From: Caloramator proteoclasticus DSM 10124
GTDB taxonomy: Bacteria; Bacillota; Clostridia; Clostridiales; Caloramatoraceae
Length of the DNA stretch: 51,655 nt
Direction of reading: 5' to 3'
NCBI RefSeq assembly: GCF_900129265.1
Contig: NZ_FQVG01000011.1
Location: forward strand, 1 to 51,655
The notes under the pieces were generated by a model, which was given only the letters and a program-made list of their open reading frames with translations, did not search any database and was not told the DNA's origin. Below are positions 43,291 to 51,655 of the stretch, in pieces (position 1 is the first letter of the stretch; each line of letters opens with the position of its first letter). The position numbers and the translations under genes are program-made.

Positions 43291-44955
43291 TTGATAAGAA
43301 AAGAAAAAGTGAAGGTAATTCCACTTGGTGGAGTAAATGAAATCGGTAAGAATATGACCGTTGTAGAATACAAAAATGAAATTATTGTTATTGACTGCGG
43401 TATGATGTTCCCAGAGGAGGAGATGTTTGGTATAGACATAGTTATTCCAGACATATCCTATCTATTAAAAAATAAAAATAAGGTAAAGGGGATAGTTTTA
43501 ACCCACGGACACGAAGATCACATTGGAGCGTTACCATATGTTTTAAAACAGTTAAATGTACCTGTTTATGGGACTCGTTTGACTCTTGGTATTGTTGAAA
43601 CAAAACTTAAGGAGCACGGGCTTTTAAGTGATTGCACATTAAAGGTTGTAAAACATAATGATGTTATTACCTTTAATGATTTAAGCGTGGAATTTATTAA
43701 GAACAGCCATAGTATTGCAGATTCTTGTTCTCTTGCTATACATACGCCATTAGGAACAATATTACATACTGGTGACTTTAAAGTAGATTACACTCCAATT
43801 GATGGTGTAGTTATGGATTTTGCAAGGTTAGCAGAATTAGGTAGACAGGGAGTAATTTTACTTCTTGCAGATAGTACAAACGTAGAAAGACCAGGCTATA
43901 CAATGTCAGAAAGAACAGTTGGAGAAACTTTCCAAAAGATATTTAATGAAACAAGAGGAAGAATTATTGTTGCAACCTTTGCATCAAATATTCACAGAAT
44001 ACAGCAAATAATTGATGCAGCAATGAAGTACAAAAGAAAGGTTGCTATTTCAGGAAGAAGTATAGAAAATATTGTTGAGGTTGCTTCAAATCTTGGGTAT
44101 TTAAGAATTCCAGAGGATTTATTTATAAGTATTGATGATATAAATAAATACCCAGATCATAAAATTGTTATAATAACAACAGGCAGTCAAGGGGAACCAA
44201 TGTCTGCATTAGCAAGAATGTCTGTATCAGAGCATAAAAAGGTTGAAATACAAAGAGGAGATTTAGTAATAATTTCTGCAACACCTATTCCAGGTAATGA
44301 AAAGTTTATATCAAGAGTTATAAATCAGCTATTTAAGAAGGGTGCAAATGTGGTATACGAATCGTTGGCGGATATTCACGTATCAGGACACGCTTGCCAA
44401 GAGGAACTTAAATTGATACATACTCTTGTTAAACCTAAATATTTTATGCCAGTTCACGGTGAATATAGACATTTAAAACAGCATTCACTTTTAGCACAAA
44501 AACTTGGTATGGATGAAGATAATATATTTATAGCAGATATAGGTCAGGTATTAGAAATAACACACGATGGTGCTAAAATAAATGGAAATGTTACTGCAGG
44601 ACAGGTTTTAGTAGATGGCCTTGGAGTTGGTGACGTAGGTAATATAGTTTTAAGAGATAGAAAACATCTTTCACAAGATGGTATTTTAACTGTAGTTGTT
44701 ACAATTGAAAAAGAAACTGGTAAAGTAATAGCAGGACCAGATATAATCTCAAGAGGATTTGTATATGTTAGAGAGTCAGAGGATCTAATAGAAGAATCAA
44801 AGAAGATTGTTAAGAAGGTATTAGATAATTGTGTAATGAATCAAATAAAGGATTGGGCTACAATTAAATCAAATATAAAGGATGAATTGAAAACATACTT
44901 ATATGAAAAAACAAAACGTAATCCAATGATTCTTCCAATAATTATGGAAATATAA
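43291..44955 (+). CDS. rnj: Ribonuclease J
   Basis: The 554-residue metallo-beta-lactamase/beta-CASP ribonuclease has 5'-exo and endonuclease activity in mRNA turnover and 16S rRNA maturation. The metal motif reads LTHGHEDHIGA (His72, His74, Asp76, His77). The further HTGDFKVD, LLADSTNVERPG, beta-CASP ATFASNIHR and GEYRHL motifs and a C-terminal dimerisation part are present. The start is TTG at 43291 behind AAAAGGAGGG. Whether it is the J1 or J2 paralogue cannot be told from one gene. It is followed within 20 bases by a YlbF-family gene. Confidence 0.95.
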   Translation: MIRKEKVKVIPLGGVNEIGKNMTVVEYKNEIIVIDCGMMFPEEEMFGIDIVIPDISYLLKNKNKVKGIVLTHGHEDHIGALPYVLKQLNVPVYGTRLTLGIVETKLKEHGLLSDCTLKVVKHNDVITFNDLSVEFIKNSHSIADSCSLAIHTPLGTILHTGDFKVDYTPIDGVVMDFARLAELGRQGVILLLADSTNVERPGYTMSERTVGETFQKIFNETRGRIIVATFASNIHRIQQIIDAAMKYKRKVAISGRSIENIVEVASNLGYLRIPEDLFISIDDINKYPDHKIVIITTGSQGEPMSALARMSVSEHKKVEIQRGDLVIISATPIPGNEKFISRVINQLFKKGANVVYESLADIHVSGHACQEELKLIHTLVKPKYFMPVHGEYRHLKQHSLLAQKLGMDEDNIFIADIGQVLEITHDGAKINGNVTAGQVLVDGLGVGDVGNIVLRDRKHLSQDGILTVVVTIEKETGKVIAGPDIISRGFVYVRESEDLIEESKKIVKKVLDNCVMNQIKDWATIKSNIKDELKTYLYEKTKRNPMILPIIMEI

Positions 44956-44973
44956 ATTGTAGGGGGGATTATG

Positions 44974-45315
44974 ATGAATATCTATGATAAGGCACACGAG
45001 CTTGCAAGATTACTAAAAAATTCACCAGAAGTAATTGAATACAAAAAAATGATGAAGAAGATTAAAGAAAATGAAGAAAACAAGAAAATAATTGAAGACT
45101 TAAGAAAAAAGGAATTTGAAGTTTATTCTAAGCAACTACAGGGAATTCAAATAACAAAAGAAGAAATGGAAGCTATAAATAATCTATATGGAATTATTCA
45201 GCACAATTCAGTGATTAGAGAATACTTAGAAGCCGAGAGAAGATTTTCTATAATGTGGCAGGATATAATTAAAATATTAGGTGAAGCTGTAGATATTGAT
45301 TTTAATAACATATAG
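44974..45315 (+). CDS. YlbF/YmcA family protein
   Basis: The 113-residue helical protein is of the YlbF/YmcA (DUF964) family. NIYDKAHELARLLKNSPEVIEYKK and a long amphipathic coiled coil are typical. In Bacillus YlbF and YmcA with YaaT modulate RNase Y. Here the gene directly follows RNase J, which supports a role in RNA decay, by analogy. AGGGGGG precedes two adjacent ATGs (44971 and 44974); I chose the second for spacing. It may be cotranscribed with queT. Confidence 0.88.
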   Translation: MNIYDKAHELARLLKNSPEVIEYKKMMKKIKENEENKKIIEDLRKKEFEVYSKQLQGIQITKEEMEAINNLYGIIQHNSVIREYLEAERRFSIMWQDIIKILGEAVDIDFNNI

Positions 45316-45329
45316 AATGGGGGTCTTTT

Positions 45330-45797
45330 ATGAAAAAGCCAACTATATATTATGTTAAGGCAGGGCTTATTGCAGCACTCTATGTTGTGTTAACACTACC
45401 CTTTGCAAATTTTTCATTTGGGCCTATACAATTTAGGGTATCTGAGGCACTAACAATTTTGCCTTTATTTGAAACATCAGCAATACCTGGGCTTTTTATA
45501 GGTTGTATGCTATCTAATATTTTTGGCGGATTTGGGTTAATAGATATAGTTTTTGGAAGTTTAACGACTTTAGCAGCAGCTTATTTAACATCAAAGGCAC
45601 CTAATAAATATATAGGTGTTTTACCACCAATTCTTTTAAATGCATTAATTATACCAATTTGGGTAAGTAAAATGTCAAATACTCCATACATAGCAACAGT
45701 TGGTACAATTGGTTTTGGAGAATTTGTTTCAGCTGGTATATTAGGAGTTATACTTGCTACTGCAATTGAAGTTTTGACAAAAAAACACACACGTTGA
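45330..45797 (+). CDS. queT: QueT-family queuosine precursor transporter
   Basis: The 155-residue membrane protein has about five segments and is the substrate-binding S component of an ECF-type transporter. The family block PFANFSFGPIQFRVSEALTILPLF and the GLFIGCMLSNIFGGFGLIDIVFGSL region are diagnostic. It probably imports queuine-pathway precursors such as preQ1 with an ECF ATPase module encoded elsewhere. There is no room for a preQ1 riboswitch in the 14-base gap to ylbF. Its stop codon overlaps the -35 box of the typA promoter. Confidence 0.92.
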   Translation: MKKPTIYYVKAGLIAALYVVLTLPFANFSFGPIQFRVSEALTILPLFETSAIPGLFIGCMLSNIFGGFGLIDIVFGSLTTLAAAYLTSKAPNKYIGVLPPILLNALIIPIWVSKMSNTPYIATVGTIGFGEFVSAGILGVILATAIEVLTKKHTR

Positions 45798-45822
45798 CAA
45801 TCATATTCATTTTTCGTAAAAT
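45794..45822 (+). promoter_or_regulatory. typA promoter
   Basis: Perfect TTGACA (45794-45799) and TAAAAT (45817-45822) are 17 bases apart. TTGACA overlaps the queT stop codon. Confidence 0.75.
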
Positions 45823-45837
45823 AAATATGATTATTAT

Positions 45838-45872
45838 ATAGGATATCGTTATGATATCCTATTTATTTTTTT
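45838..45872 (+). terminator. Terminator-like hairpin between promoter and typA ribosome site
   Basis: ATAGGATATC (45838-45847) and GATATCCTAT (45853-45862) pair perfectly and are followed by TTATTTTTTTG. It would end transcripts from queT. It also lies about ten bases after the predicted typA transcription start and six bases before GGAGGG, leaving no room for another promoter. Confidence 0.75.
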
Positions 45873-45889
45873 GTTATGGAGGGACATAG

Positions 45890-47710
45890 ATGAACAATTT
45901 AAACATAAGAAATGTAGCAATAATCGCACACGTAGACCACGGAAAGACTACACTTGTGGATGCAATGTTAAAACAAAGCGGAATCTTTAGAAGCAACGAA
46001 AAGGTAGAAGAGAGAGTAATGGATTCTAATGATTTAGAACGTGAAAGAGGCATTACAATTCTTGCTAAAAACACTTCAGTATATTACAATGACATAAAGA
46101 TAAACATTGTTGATACTCCTGGGCACGCTGATTTTGGAGGAGAAGTAGAGAGAGTTTTAAAGATGGTAGATGGAGTACTGTTACTTGTTGATGCCTTTGA
46201 AGGGGTTATGCCTCAGACAAGATTTGTTTTAAGAAAGGCACTTGAATTGAAACTAAAGCCTATAGTTGTAGTTAATAAGATAGACAGGCCTGATGCAAGA
46301 ACTTTAGAGGTTGTTGATGAAGTTTTAGATTTATTTATCGAACTTGGTGCAGATGATGAACAATTAGAGTTTCCTGTAGTTTATTGTTCTGCAAAAGAAG
46401 GAATTGCAAAATATTCACTTGATGAAGAATCAAATAATTTAAAGCCACTATTTGAAACTTTAGTTGACAATATACCTTCTCCAGAGGGAGATATTAATCT
46501 TCCATTACAGATGCTTGTAACTACGATAGATTCAAATGAGTATGTTGGAAGAATAGGAATAGGTAAAGTTTATAGAGGTAGAATAAGGAAAAATCAACAG
46601 GTTGCTGTAGTGGGTAAGGATGGTTTAGTTAGAAATGCAAAGGTTGTTACATTATATACATTTAATGGACTAAAGAGGGAAGAGATAGAGGAAGGCGTTG
46701 TAGGTGATATAGTCGCAGTTGCAGGAATAAGTGATATAAATATTGGAGAAACAGTATCAGATATTGAAAATGTTGAAGCACTACCCTTTGTTGAGATTGA
46801 TGAACCTACATTATCTATGACATTTTGTGTTAATGACAGCCCATTTGCAGGTAAAGAGGGAGAATATGTAACAACAAGACATTTAAGGGACAGACTATTT
46901 AAGGAACTTGAAACAAATGTTGCACTAAGGGTAAAAGAAACAGATTCACCGGATGCCGTTGAAGTTTCAGGAAGAGGGGAACTGCATTTATCTATTTTGA
47001 TAGAAACAATGAGACGTGAAGGATATGAGTTCCAAGTATCAAAGCCACAGGTAATATATAAGGAGATAGATGGAGTTTTACACGAACCAATTGAATACTT
47101 AACAATAGATGTTCCTGAAGAATTTATGGGGGCGGTAATGGAAAAATTAGGTACAAGAAAAGCAGAAATGGTTAATATGACATCAGCAATTAATGGATAT
47201 GTAAGGTTAGAGTTTAAAATACCAGCAAGAGGATTAATAGGATATAGAAATGAATTCTTAACAGATACTAAGGGTAATGGAATAATGAATCACGTATTTA
47301 ATGGCTATGAACCATATAAGGGGGATATACAAGAGAGAAGTAGAGGAATGCTTGTTGCTTTTGAGACAGGTGAAGCTGTAACTTATGGATTGTACAATGC
47401 ACAGGAGAGAGGTACGTTATTTATTACACCTGGTACACCAGTATATCAAGGTATGATAGTTGGTATGTGTTCAAGAAATGAGGATATAGATGTTAATGTA
47501 TGTAAAAAGAAGCACGTAACAAATATGAGAGCAGCAGGTTCTGATGAAGCCTTAAAATTATCTCCACCAATGGAGCTTACGTTGGAAAAATGTATAGAAC
47601 TTATTTCATCTGATGAACTTATTGAAGTTACACCAAAAAGTATTAGAATGAGGAAAAAAATATTAGATTCAACAATGAGAAAGAGGGAAGCTGCAAGAAA
47701 AAAGCAATAG
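45890..47710 (+). CDS. typA: Translational GTPase TypA (BipA)
   Basis: The 606-residue EF-G-like GTPase binds the ribosome and is needed for growth in the cold and under stress. G1 is [10 protein letters not shown], switch [10 protein letters not shown]3 [12 protein letters not shown], and G4 NKIDRPDA. The C-terminal domain shows [19 protein letters not shown] and [15 protein letters not shown]. Length is standard. GGAGGG (45878-45883) precedes the ATG by six bases. The preceding hairpin may control its expression. Confidence 0.97.
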   Translation: MNNLNIRNVAIIAHVDHGKTTLVDAMLKQSGIFRSNEKVEERVMDSNDLERERGITILAKNTSVYYNDIKINIVDTPGHADFGGEVERVLKMVDGVLLLVDAFEGVMPQTRFVLRKALELKLKPIVVVNKIDRPDARTLEVVDEVLDLFIELGADDEQLEFPVVYCSAKEGIAKYSLDEESNNLKPLFETLVDNIPSPEGDINLPLQMLVTTIDSNEYVGRIGIGKVYRGRIRKNQQVAVVGKDGLVRNAKVVTLYTFNGLKREEIEEGVVGDIVAVAGISDINIGETVSDIENVEALPFVEIDEPTLSMTFCVNDSPFAGKEGEYVTTRHLRDRLFKELETNVALRVKETDSPDAVEVSGRGELHLSILIETMRREGYEFQVSKPQVIYKEIDGVLHEPIEYLTIDVPEEFMGAVMEKLGTRKAEMVNMTSAINGYVRLEFKIPARGLIGYRNEFLTDTKGNGIMNHVFNGYEPYKGDIQERSRGMLVAFETGEAVTYGLYNAQERGTLFITPGTPVYQGMIVGMCSRNEDIDVNVCKKKHVTNMRAAGSDEALKLSPPMELTLEKCIELISSDELIEVTPKSIRMRKKILDSTMRKREAARKKQ

Positions 47711-47725
47711 GAGGTTTTTGGGTTT

Positions 47726-48736
47726 ATGGGTAAAAGTAAAAAGATTTTCATTGTGTTTCTTTTGATTATGGCAGTTGTTCTGGGAAGTATATACTATGTG
47801 ATAAATGTTCCAATGTCTAAGACAAATAATAAGGGAGTAGATTTCAGAATTGGAACGAAGGCGGATATAGACTTTGTTGCAAAGAGTTTAAAAAAGAAGG
47901 GGTTAGTTAGAAGTTATCTTGTTGCTAAATACTATTTTAAGCTAAATAACTTGAAACTTAATGTAGGACCATATGAATTCAATCAAACTATGTCTTTAAA
48001 GAAAATATTTAATATGATAAATAACGGTGAAACTGATAAAAATATTATTATGGTAACAGTTCCTGAGGGATTTACGGTAAAACAAATAGCAGAAAAATTA
48101 AAAAGCTTAGAGATAATAAAAGATATTGATTCTTTTTTAGAAGAAGCTCAAAATGGCAGTTTTAATTATGAATTTTTAGATGGGATCAAAGATAGACCTT
48201 CAAGACTTGAAGGATATCTTTTCCCTGATACATACGAAATAAAAAAAGGAATGTCTAATTATGAAATTATAAATATTATGTTAAAAAGATTTGATGATGT
48301 TTATAAAAAGAAAATAAAAGGAAAAATAAAAAAAGAAAATATGACATTAGATGATGTAATTAAATTAGCTTCAATTGTTGAAAGAGAAGCAAAGGTTAAG
48401 GAAGAAAGACCAATTATAGCAGCAGTTTTTTATAACAGACTTGAAAAGGATATAAAATTAGAATCCTGTGCAACAGTTCAATATGCTTTAGGAAGAACAA
48501 AAGAAAAACTATCCTTTGATGATTTAAAGATAAATTCACCATATAATACTTATATTATAAAGGGTTTACCAATTGGACCTATATGTAACCCTGGTTTAGC
48601 TTCAATAGAAGCAGCTTTAAATCCAGCGAATGTTGACTATTTATATTTTTTAGTTGATGAAAGTAAAAGGGATGGTAGTCATTTTTTCACCAAATCCTAT
48701 GAAGAGTTCTTAAGAAAAAAGCACAGTAATAAATGA
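47726..48736 (+). CDS. mltG: Endolytic transglycosylase MltG (YceG)
   Basis: The 336-residue membrane-anchored lytic transglycosylase cleaves nascent glycan and sets strand length. An N-terminal membrane segment (about 5-27) is followed by a LysM-like region and the catalytic domain. That domain holds LASIVEREAK (catalytic Glu), RLEGYLFPDTYEI, INSPYNTYIIKGLPIGPICNPG and ALNPA. Length and motif order are normal. AGGAGG lies 11 bases before the ATG, a long spacing. It is the first of four genes (mltG-trmR-U32-udk) in the Bacillus order. Confidence 0.95.
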   Translation: MGKSKKIFIVFLLIMAVVLGSIYYVINVPMSKTNNKGVDFRIGTKADIDFVAKSLKKKGLVRSYLVAKYYFKLNNLKLNVGPYEFNQTMSLKKIFNMINNGETDKNIIMVTVPEGFTVKQIAEKLKSLEIIKDIDSFLEEAQNGSFNYEFLDGIKDRPSRLEGYLFPDTYEIKKGMSNYEIINIMLKRFDDVYKKKIKGKIKKENMTLDDVIKLASIVEREAKVKEERPIIAAVFYNRLEKDIKLESCATVQYALGRTKEKLSFDDLKINSPYNTYIIKGLPIGPICNPGLASIEAALNPANVDYLYFLVDESKRDGSHFFTKSYEEFLRKKHSNK

Positions 48737-48763
48737 TTATCTTCTATTTAGTTGGAGGAGATT

Positions 48764-49420
48764 ATGAGTAAAATAGTTCACGATTATGTTGAAGATTATA
48801 TAAGGGGTTTAATAACTGAGAATAATGAATTATTAAATGAGTTAAGATTGTATGCCGAGGAAAATAATGTTCCGATTGTTCACAAGGAAGTAGCACAATT
48901 TCTAAAGGTTATAATTAAGGCAAATAATATTAAAAGAATTCTTGAGGTTGGAACTGCAATTGGGTATTCAGCACTTTTAATGGCTGATGCTGCAGGAAGT
49001 GATTGTGAAATTGTAACAATTGAAAGAGATGAAAATATGTATAATACTGCCTTAGAAAATATAAAAAGGGCAAAGGCAGAAGAAAAAATAAAAATAATTA
49101 AGGGAGATGCCCTTGAGGTTTTAGATAAATTAGATGGTAAATATGATATGATATTTATTGATGGAGCAAAGGGACATTATAGTGAAATGCTTAATAAAAT
49201 AAATAGACTTTTAAAATTAAATGGAATTGTATTTGCTGATAACGTTTTATTTAGAGGTATGGTTTGTTCAAATGAACTGCTCATAAGGAGAAAAATAACA
49301 ATTGTAAAAAGGATGCGTAAGTATCTTAAGGAAATATCTGATTCATCAACATTTGAAACAGTTGTTCTTCCTGTTGGAGACGGGGTGGCCTTGAGCACCA
49401 AAATAAAGGAGGAATTATAA
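48764..49420 (+). CDS. trmR: SAM-dependent O-methyltransferase, TrmR-like
   Basis: The 218-residue class I methyltransferase of the catechol O-methyltransferase type. LEVGTAIGYSALLMA is the SAM-binding motif I, and EIVTIERDE and MIFIDGAKGHY follow. It matches B. subtilis YrrM (TrmR), which methylates 5-hydroxyuridine at tRNA position 34 to 5-methoxyuridine. The neighbouring U32 gene belongs to the same pathway, and this supports the assignment. I start at ATG 48764 behind GGAGGAG; the TTG at 48752 lies in that site. Confidence 0.88.
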   Translation: MSKIVHDYVEDYIRGLITENNELLNELRLYAEENNVPIVHKEVAQFLKVIIKANNIKRILEVGTAIGYSALLMADAAGSDCEIVTIERDENMYNTALENIKRAKAEEKIKIIKGDALEVLDKLDGKYDMIFIDGAKGHYSEMLNKINRLLKLNGIVFADNVLFRGMVCSNELLIRRKITIVKRMRKYLKEISDSSTFETVVLPVGDGVALSTKIKEEL

Positions 49421-50643
49421 TGAAGAGGGTAGAATTATTAGCACCAGCTGGTAATTTAGAAAAGTTGAAGACAGCATTTGTTTATGGAGCAGATGCAGTT
49501 TATATAGGTGGGGAAAATTTTAGCCTAAGAGCTATGGCAGATAACTTTACAATTGAGGAAATGAAGGAAGGAATTGAATTTGCACATAATTTAGGTAAAA
49601 AGGTGTATGTTACAATAAACATATTCCCTCATAATAATGATTTAATTGGACTTCCTGCGTATATAAAAGCATTAAGGGAGATAAATGTTGATGCTGTGAT
49701 TGTATCAGATTTAGGTATTTTTTCAATTGTAAAAGAGGTTGCACCAGACTTAGAAGTTCACATAAGTACACAGGCCAATAATACTAATTATAAATCAGCA
49801 GAAGCTTGGTATAAATTAGGAGCAAGTAGAGTTGTATTAGCAAGAGAATTAACACTTGATGAAATAAGAGAAATTAGGGATAAAGTCCCAAAAGATTTAG
49901 AACTTGAAGCGTTTGTACACGGTGCTATGTGTATATCCTATTCAGGTAGATGTCTTTTGTCAAATTATATGACCAATAGAGATTCAAATAGAGGTATGTG
50001 TGCTCATCCGTGTAGATACAAATATTATTTAGTTGAAGAAAAAAGACCTGGACAATATTTTCCTGTCTTTGAGGATGAAAGAGGAACATATATTATGAAT
50101 TCTCAAGATCTATGTATGATAGAATACATACCTGAGCTAATTAGAGCAGGTATATCAAGTTTCAAGATTGAGGGACGTATGAAGAGTTCCTATTATGTTG
50201 CGTCAGTTGTTAAAGCCTACAGGGAGGCGATAGATTCTTATAATGATTTAGGAGATAATTACAAATTTAATCCAAAATGGCTTGAGGATGTATCTAAATC
50301 CAGCCATAGAGAATTTTCAACTGGTTTTTATTTTGGAAAACCACAAAAACAAATATATGATAGTTCATCTTATATAAGAACCCACGATATAGTAGGGCTT
50401 GTTTTAGATTATGATAAAGAGACAAAAATGGCAACAATAGAGCAAAGAAATAGAGTATTTAAAGGAGAAAAGGTTGAAATATTAACTTCAAAGGGATCAA
50501 ATTTTGAATTAACTATAGATAATATGTGGAACGAGGAAGGACAAGAAATAGAAGTTGCACCTCATCCACAGATGATATATAAAATAAAGTCAGAAAAAGA
50601 ATTAAAGCCATACGATATGTTGGTAAAAGAGAAAGGGGATTGA
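49420..50643 (+). CDS. U32 family protein, TrhP-like (tRNA hydroxylation)
   Basis: The 407-residue protein of peptidase family U32. [27 protein letters not shown] is the classic N-terminal block, and [22 protein letters not shown] and [11 protein letters not shown] carry the Cys residues proposed to bind an Fe-S cluster. Members in Bacillus (YrrN and YrrO) and E. coli (TrhP) use prephenate to make 5-hydroxyuridine in tRNA. The next step is methylation by the upstream gene, whose stop overlaps this start (TAATG). Only one U32 gene is present here, whereas Bacillus has two. Peptidase activity is not implied. Confidence 0.9.
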   Translation: MKRVELLAPAGNLEKLKTAFVYGADAVYIGGENFSLRAMADNFTIEEMKEGIEFAHNLGKKVYVTINIFPHNNDLIGLPAYIKALREINVDAVIVSDLGIFSIVKEVAPDLEVHISTQANNTNYKSAEAWYKLGASRVVLARELTLDEIREIRDKVPKDLELEAFVHGAMCISYSGRCLLSNYMTNRDSNRGMCAHPCRYKYYLVEEKRPGQYFPVFEDERGTYIMNSQDLCMIEYIPELIRAGISSFKIEGRMKSSYYVASVVKAYREAIDSYNDLGDNYKFNPKWLEDVSKSSHREFSTGFYFGKPQKQIYDSSSYIRTHDIVGLVLDYDKETKMATIEQRNRVFKGEKVEILTSKGSNFELTIDNMWNEEGQEIEVAPHPQMIYKIKSEKELKPYDMLVKEKGD

Positions 50644-50644
50644 A

Positions 50645-51280
50645 ATGAGTAGACCTATAATTATTGGTATTGCAGGAGGAACAGGTTCTGGTAAAAGTAC
50701 GGTAGCACAGGAGATTTATAATAGTCTCCCAGAAGAGAGCATTGCAGTTATAGAACAGGATAATTATTACAAAGATCAAAGCCATCTTTCATTTGAGGAA
50801 AGAATAAAAACTAATTATGATCATCCAGATGCCTTTGATACAGCCTTGTTACTTGAACACCTAAAAAAGTTGTCAATGGGAGAGGCAATAGACAAGCCTA
50901 TATATGATTTTTCAAATCATACAAGAAAAAAAGAAACTGTCAGGGTTGAACCAAGAGACATAATAGTTTTAGAAGGTATTATGATTTTAGTTGAGCCAGA
51001 AATTAGAAATATGTTAGATATTAAGATATTTGTAGACACAGATGCTGATGTTAGAATAATAAGAAGAATTAAGAGAGATATAAAAGAGAGAGGAAGGACA
51101 TTAGACTCTGTTATTGATCAATACATTAATGTGGTTAGACCAATGCATCTACAATTTGTTGAACCTACAAAGAGATATGCAGATATAATTATACCTGAAG
51201 GTGGATACAATAAAGTAGCAATAGATATTATGATTGCAAAGGTTAATGAAATTGTTAGAAGAAAGCAAGGACTGAAATAA
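50645..51280 (+). CDS. udk: Uridine kinase
   Basis: The 211-residue NTP-dependent kinase phosphorylates uridine and cytidine in pyrimidine salvage. Walker A is [10 protein letters not shown] near residues 9-18. [21 protein letters not shown] and VLEGIMIL are typical of Udk, and [12 protein letters not shown] forms the lid. Length is standard. The ATG at 50645 is two bases after the U32 stop, and the ribosome site lies in its end. Last gene of the operon; no strong terminator follows. Confidence 0.96.
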   Translation: MSRPIIIGIAGGTGSGKSTVAQEIYNSLPEESIAVIEQDNYYKDQSHLSFEERIKTNYDHPDAFDTALLLEHLKKLSMGEAIDKPIYDFSNHTRKKETVRVEPRDIIVLEGIMILVEPEIRNMLDIKIFVDTDADVRIIRRIKRDIKERGRTLDSVIDQYINVVRPMHLQFVEPTKRYADIIIPEGGYNKVAIDIMIAKVNEIVRRKQGLK

Positions 51281-51539
51281 TATTTTACTATGATTAGCTC
51301 TACAGCAATATTGTAAACTGTCTGTAGAACTATAAATTTTTATAGTTAATGTATAATTATCCTGAATTATTCACCAACCAAAAATTAAACTGAAAAATAT
51401 TTATAAGAAATCTTAGTATAATTGTTATATGAATAAAATTTTCATAAATTACAGATATTTACATTAAAGAAGAATAGATTTCACCTATAGTATAAAATTT
51501 TACTTTTTGAACTTATCAAAGAACAATAATAAAAGAATT
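51281..51539. other. Gene-free region after udk with hairpins and a possible IS end
   Basis: A hairpin CTACAG/CTGTAG (51300-51305, 51322-51327) is followed by a second with arms AACTATAAA/TTTATAGTT (51328-51336, 51339-51347). At 51361 the sequence CCTGAATTATTCACC begins, which resembles terminal repeats of IS1380-type elements. From there to 51539 I see AT-rich sequence without a gene. Confidence 0.35.
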
Positions 51540-51655
51540 TCATTCTAACTTGTGAATATTTGCTACAATCTCATAAAAATCATTTTTATATGCGTAGCTA
51601 CTGCAAAGCTTAAATATTATGTAGCGACTACTTCTTACTATTCTTGAGGCTATTT
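51540..51655 (-). CDS. C-terminal end of an IS1380-like transposase (partial)
   Basis: On the minus strand a frame enters from the right edge and runs 38 codons to a TGA at 51540-51542. It reads IASRIVRSSRYIIFKLCSS and then YAYKNDFYEIVANIHKLE. This pattern of a basic stretch, RYIIFKL, Ser-Ser and an aromatic/acidic helix is familiar from the C-termini of DDE transposases of the IS1380 group. No catalytic residues lie in the window, so the call rests on that tail plus a plausible terminal repeat at 51361. The rest of the element would extend to the right. Confidence 0.5.
   Translation of the reverse strand, partial: IASRIVRSSRYIIFKLCSSYAYKNDFYEIVANIHKLE

Noticed and set aside
45316-45329. A preQ1 riboswitch controlling queT
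   Set aside because: Only 14 bases separate queT from the preceding gene, too few for the aptamer, and none is seen upstream.
1-51655. CRISPR arrays, tRNA or rRNA genes
   Set aside because: No regularly spaced direct repeats, cloverleaf ends or rRNA-like sequence were seen on reading through the window.

Overview
The window is a 51.7 kb stretch of a low-GC (roughly 30 %) chromosome from an anaerobic, probably spore-forming Firmicute of the class Clostridia. The evidence is the low GC, strong Shine-Dalgarno sites (GGAGG, GAGGTG), frequent TTG/GTG starts, a T-box leader on alaS, the alaS-ireB-ruvX-DUF1292 order, the iscR-iscS-iscU-mnmA order, feoAB-fur, RNase J-YlbF, and mltG-trmR-U32-udk. A thermophilic or mesophilic Clostridiaceae member is plausible; I cannot name the species.

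Region 1 (1-5940) is the right-hand part of an integrated element. It holds the end of a type III restriction-modification mod gene, the complete res gene, a convergent XRE-type regulator, a 44-codon small ORF with a good ribosome binding site, and a large serine recombinase. The recombinase stop codon abuts, in the same frame, the 3' three quarters of a two-P-loop ATPase of the PRK06851 type. Its N-terminal P-loop half is missing, so the element appears to have integrated inside that gene. The left end lies outside the window.

Region 2 (5941-24300) is core chromosome: asnB, then the nucleotide excision repair genes uvrB-uvrA behind a near-perfect LexA (SOS) box. Next come a YdcF-like protein, a TPR-GGDEF protein, an FHA/SEDS/PBP cell-elongation cassette, a YdjM-like membrane protein plus uvrC behind a second SOS-like box, a PHP phosphoesterase, and murB. 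Region 3 (24300-34400) carries hisC, gltS (with a CodY-like motif in its promoter), a small ferredoxin, a CmpB-family membrane protein, rarA, the Fe-S assembly and tRNA thiolation operon iscR-iscS-iscU-mnmA, and a PRC-barrel/AI-2E exporter pair.

Region 4 (34400-43050) has an alanine T-box and alaS, ireB, an aldo-keto reductase with ferredoxin domain, ruvX, a DUF1292 protein and sfsA. An iron module follows: tandem Fur-box-like sites, a consensus promoter that begins inside the end of sfsA, feoA, feoB, a 43-residue zinc-ribbon-like protein and fur. Region 5 (43050-51655) has RNase J, YlbF, QueT, then typA behind a promoter and a terminator-shaped hairpin. It continues with mltG, a tRNA mo5U-type methyltransferase, a U32 family protein and udk. 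The last about 300 bases hold hairpins and the 3' end of an IS1380-like transposase on the minus strand.

Two signals stand out at the scale of the window. One is the gene split by the recombinase element. The other is an extreme scarcity of the tetranucleotide CATG in the core region (about seven by eye in 45 kb), with His codons written CAC before G; the res gene of the element carries four. I saw no tRNA, rRNA or CRISPR array.
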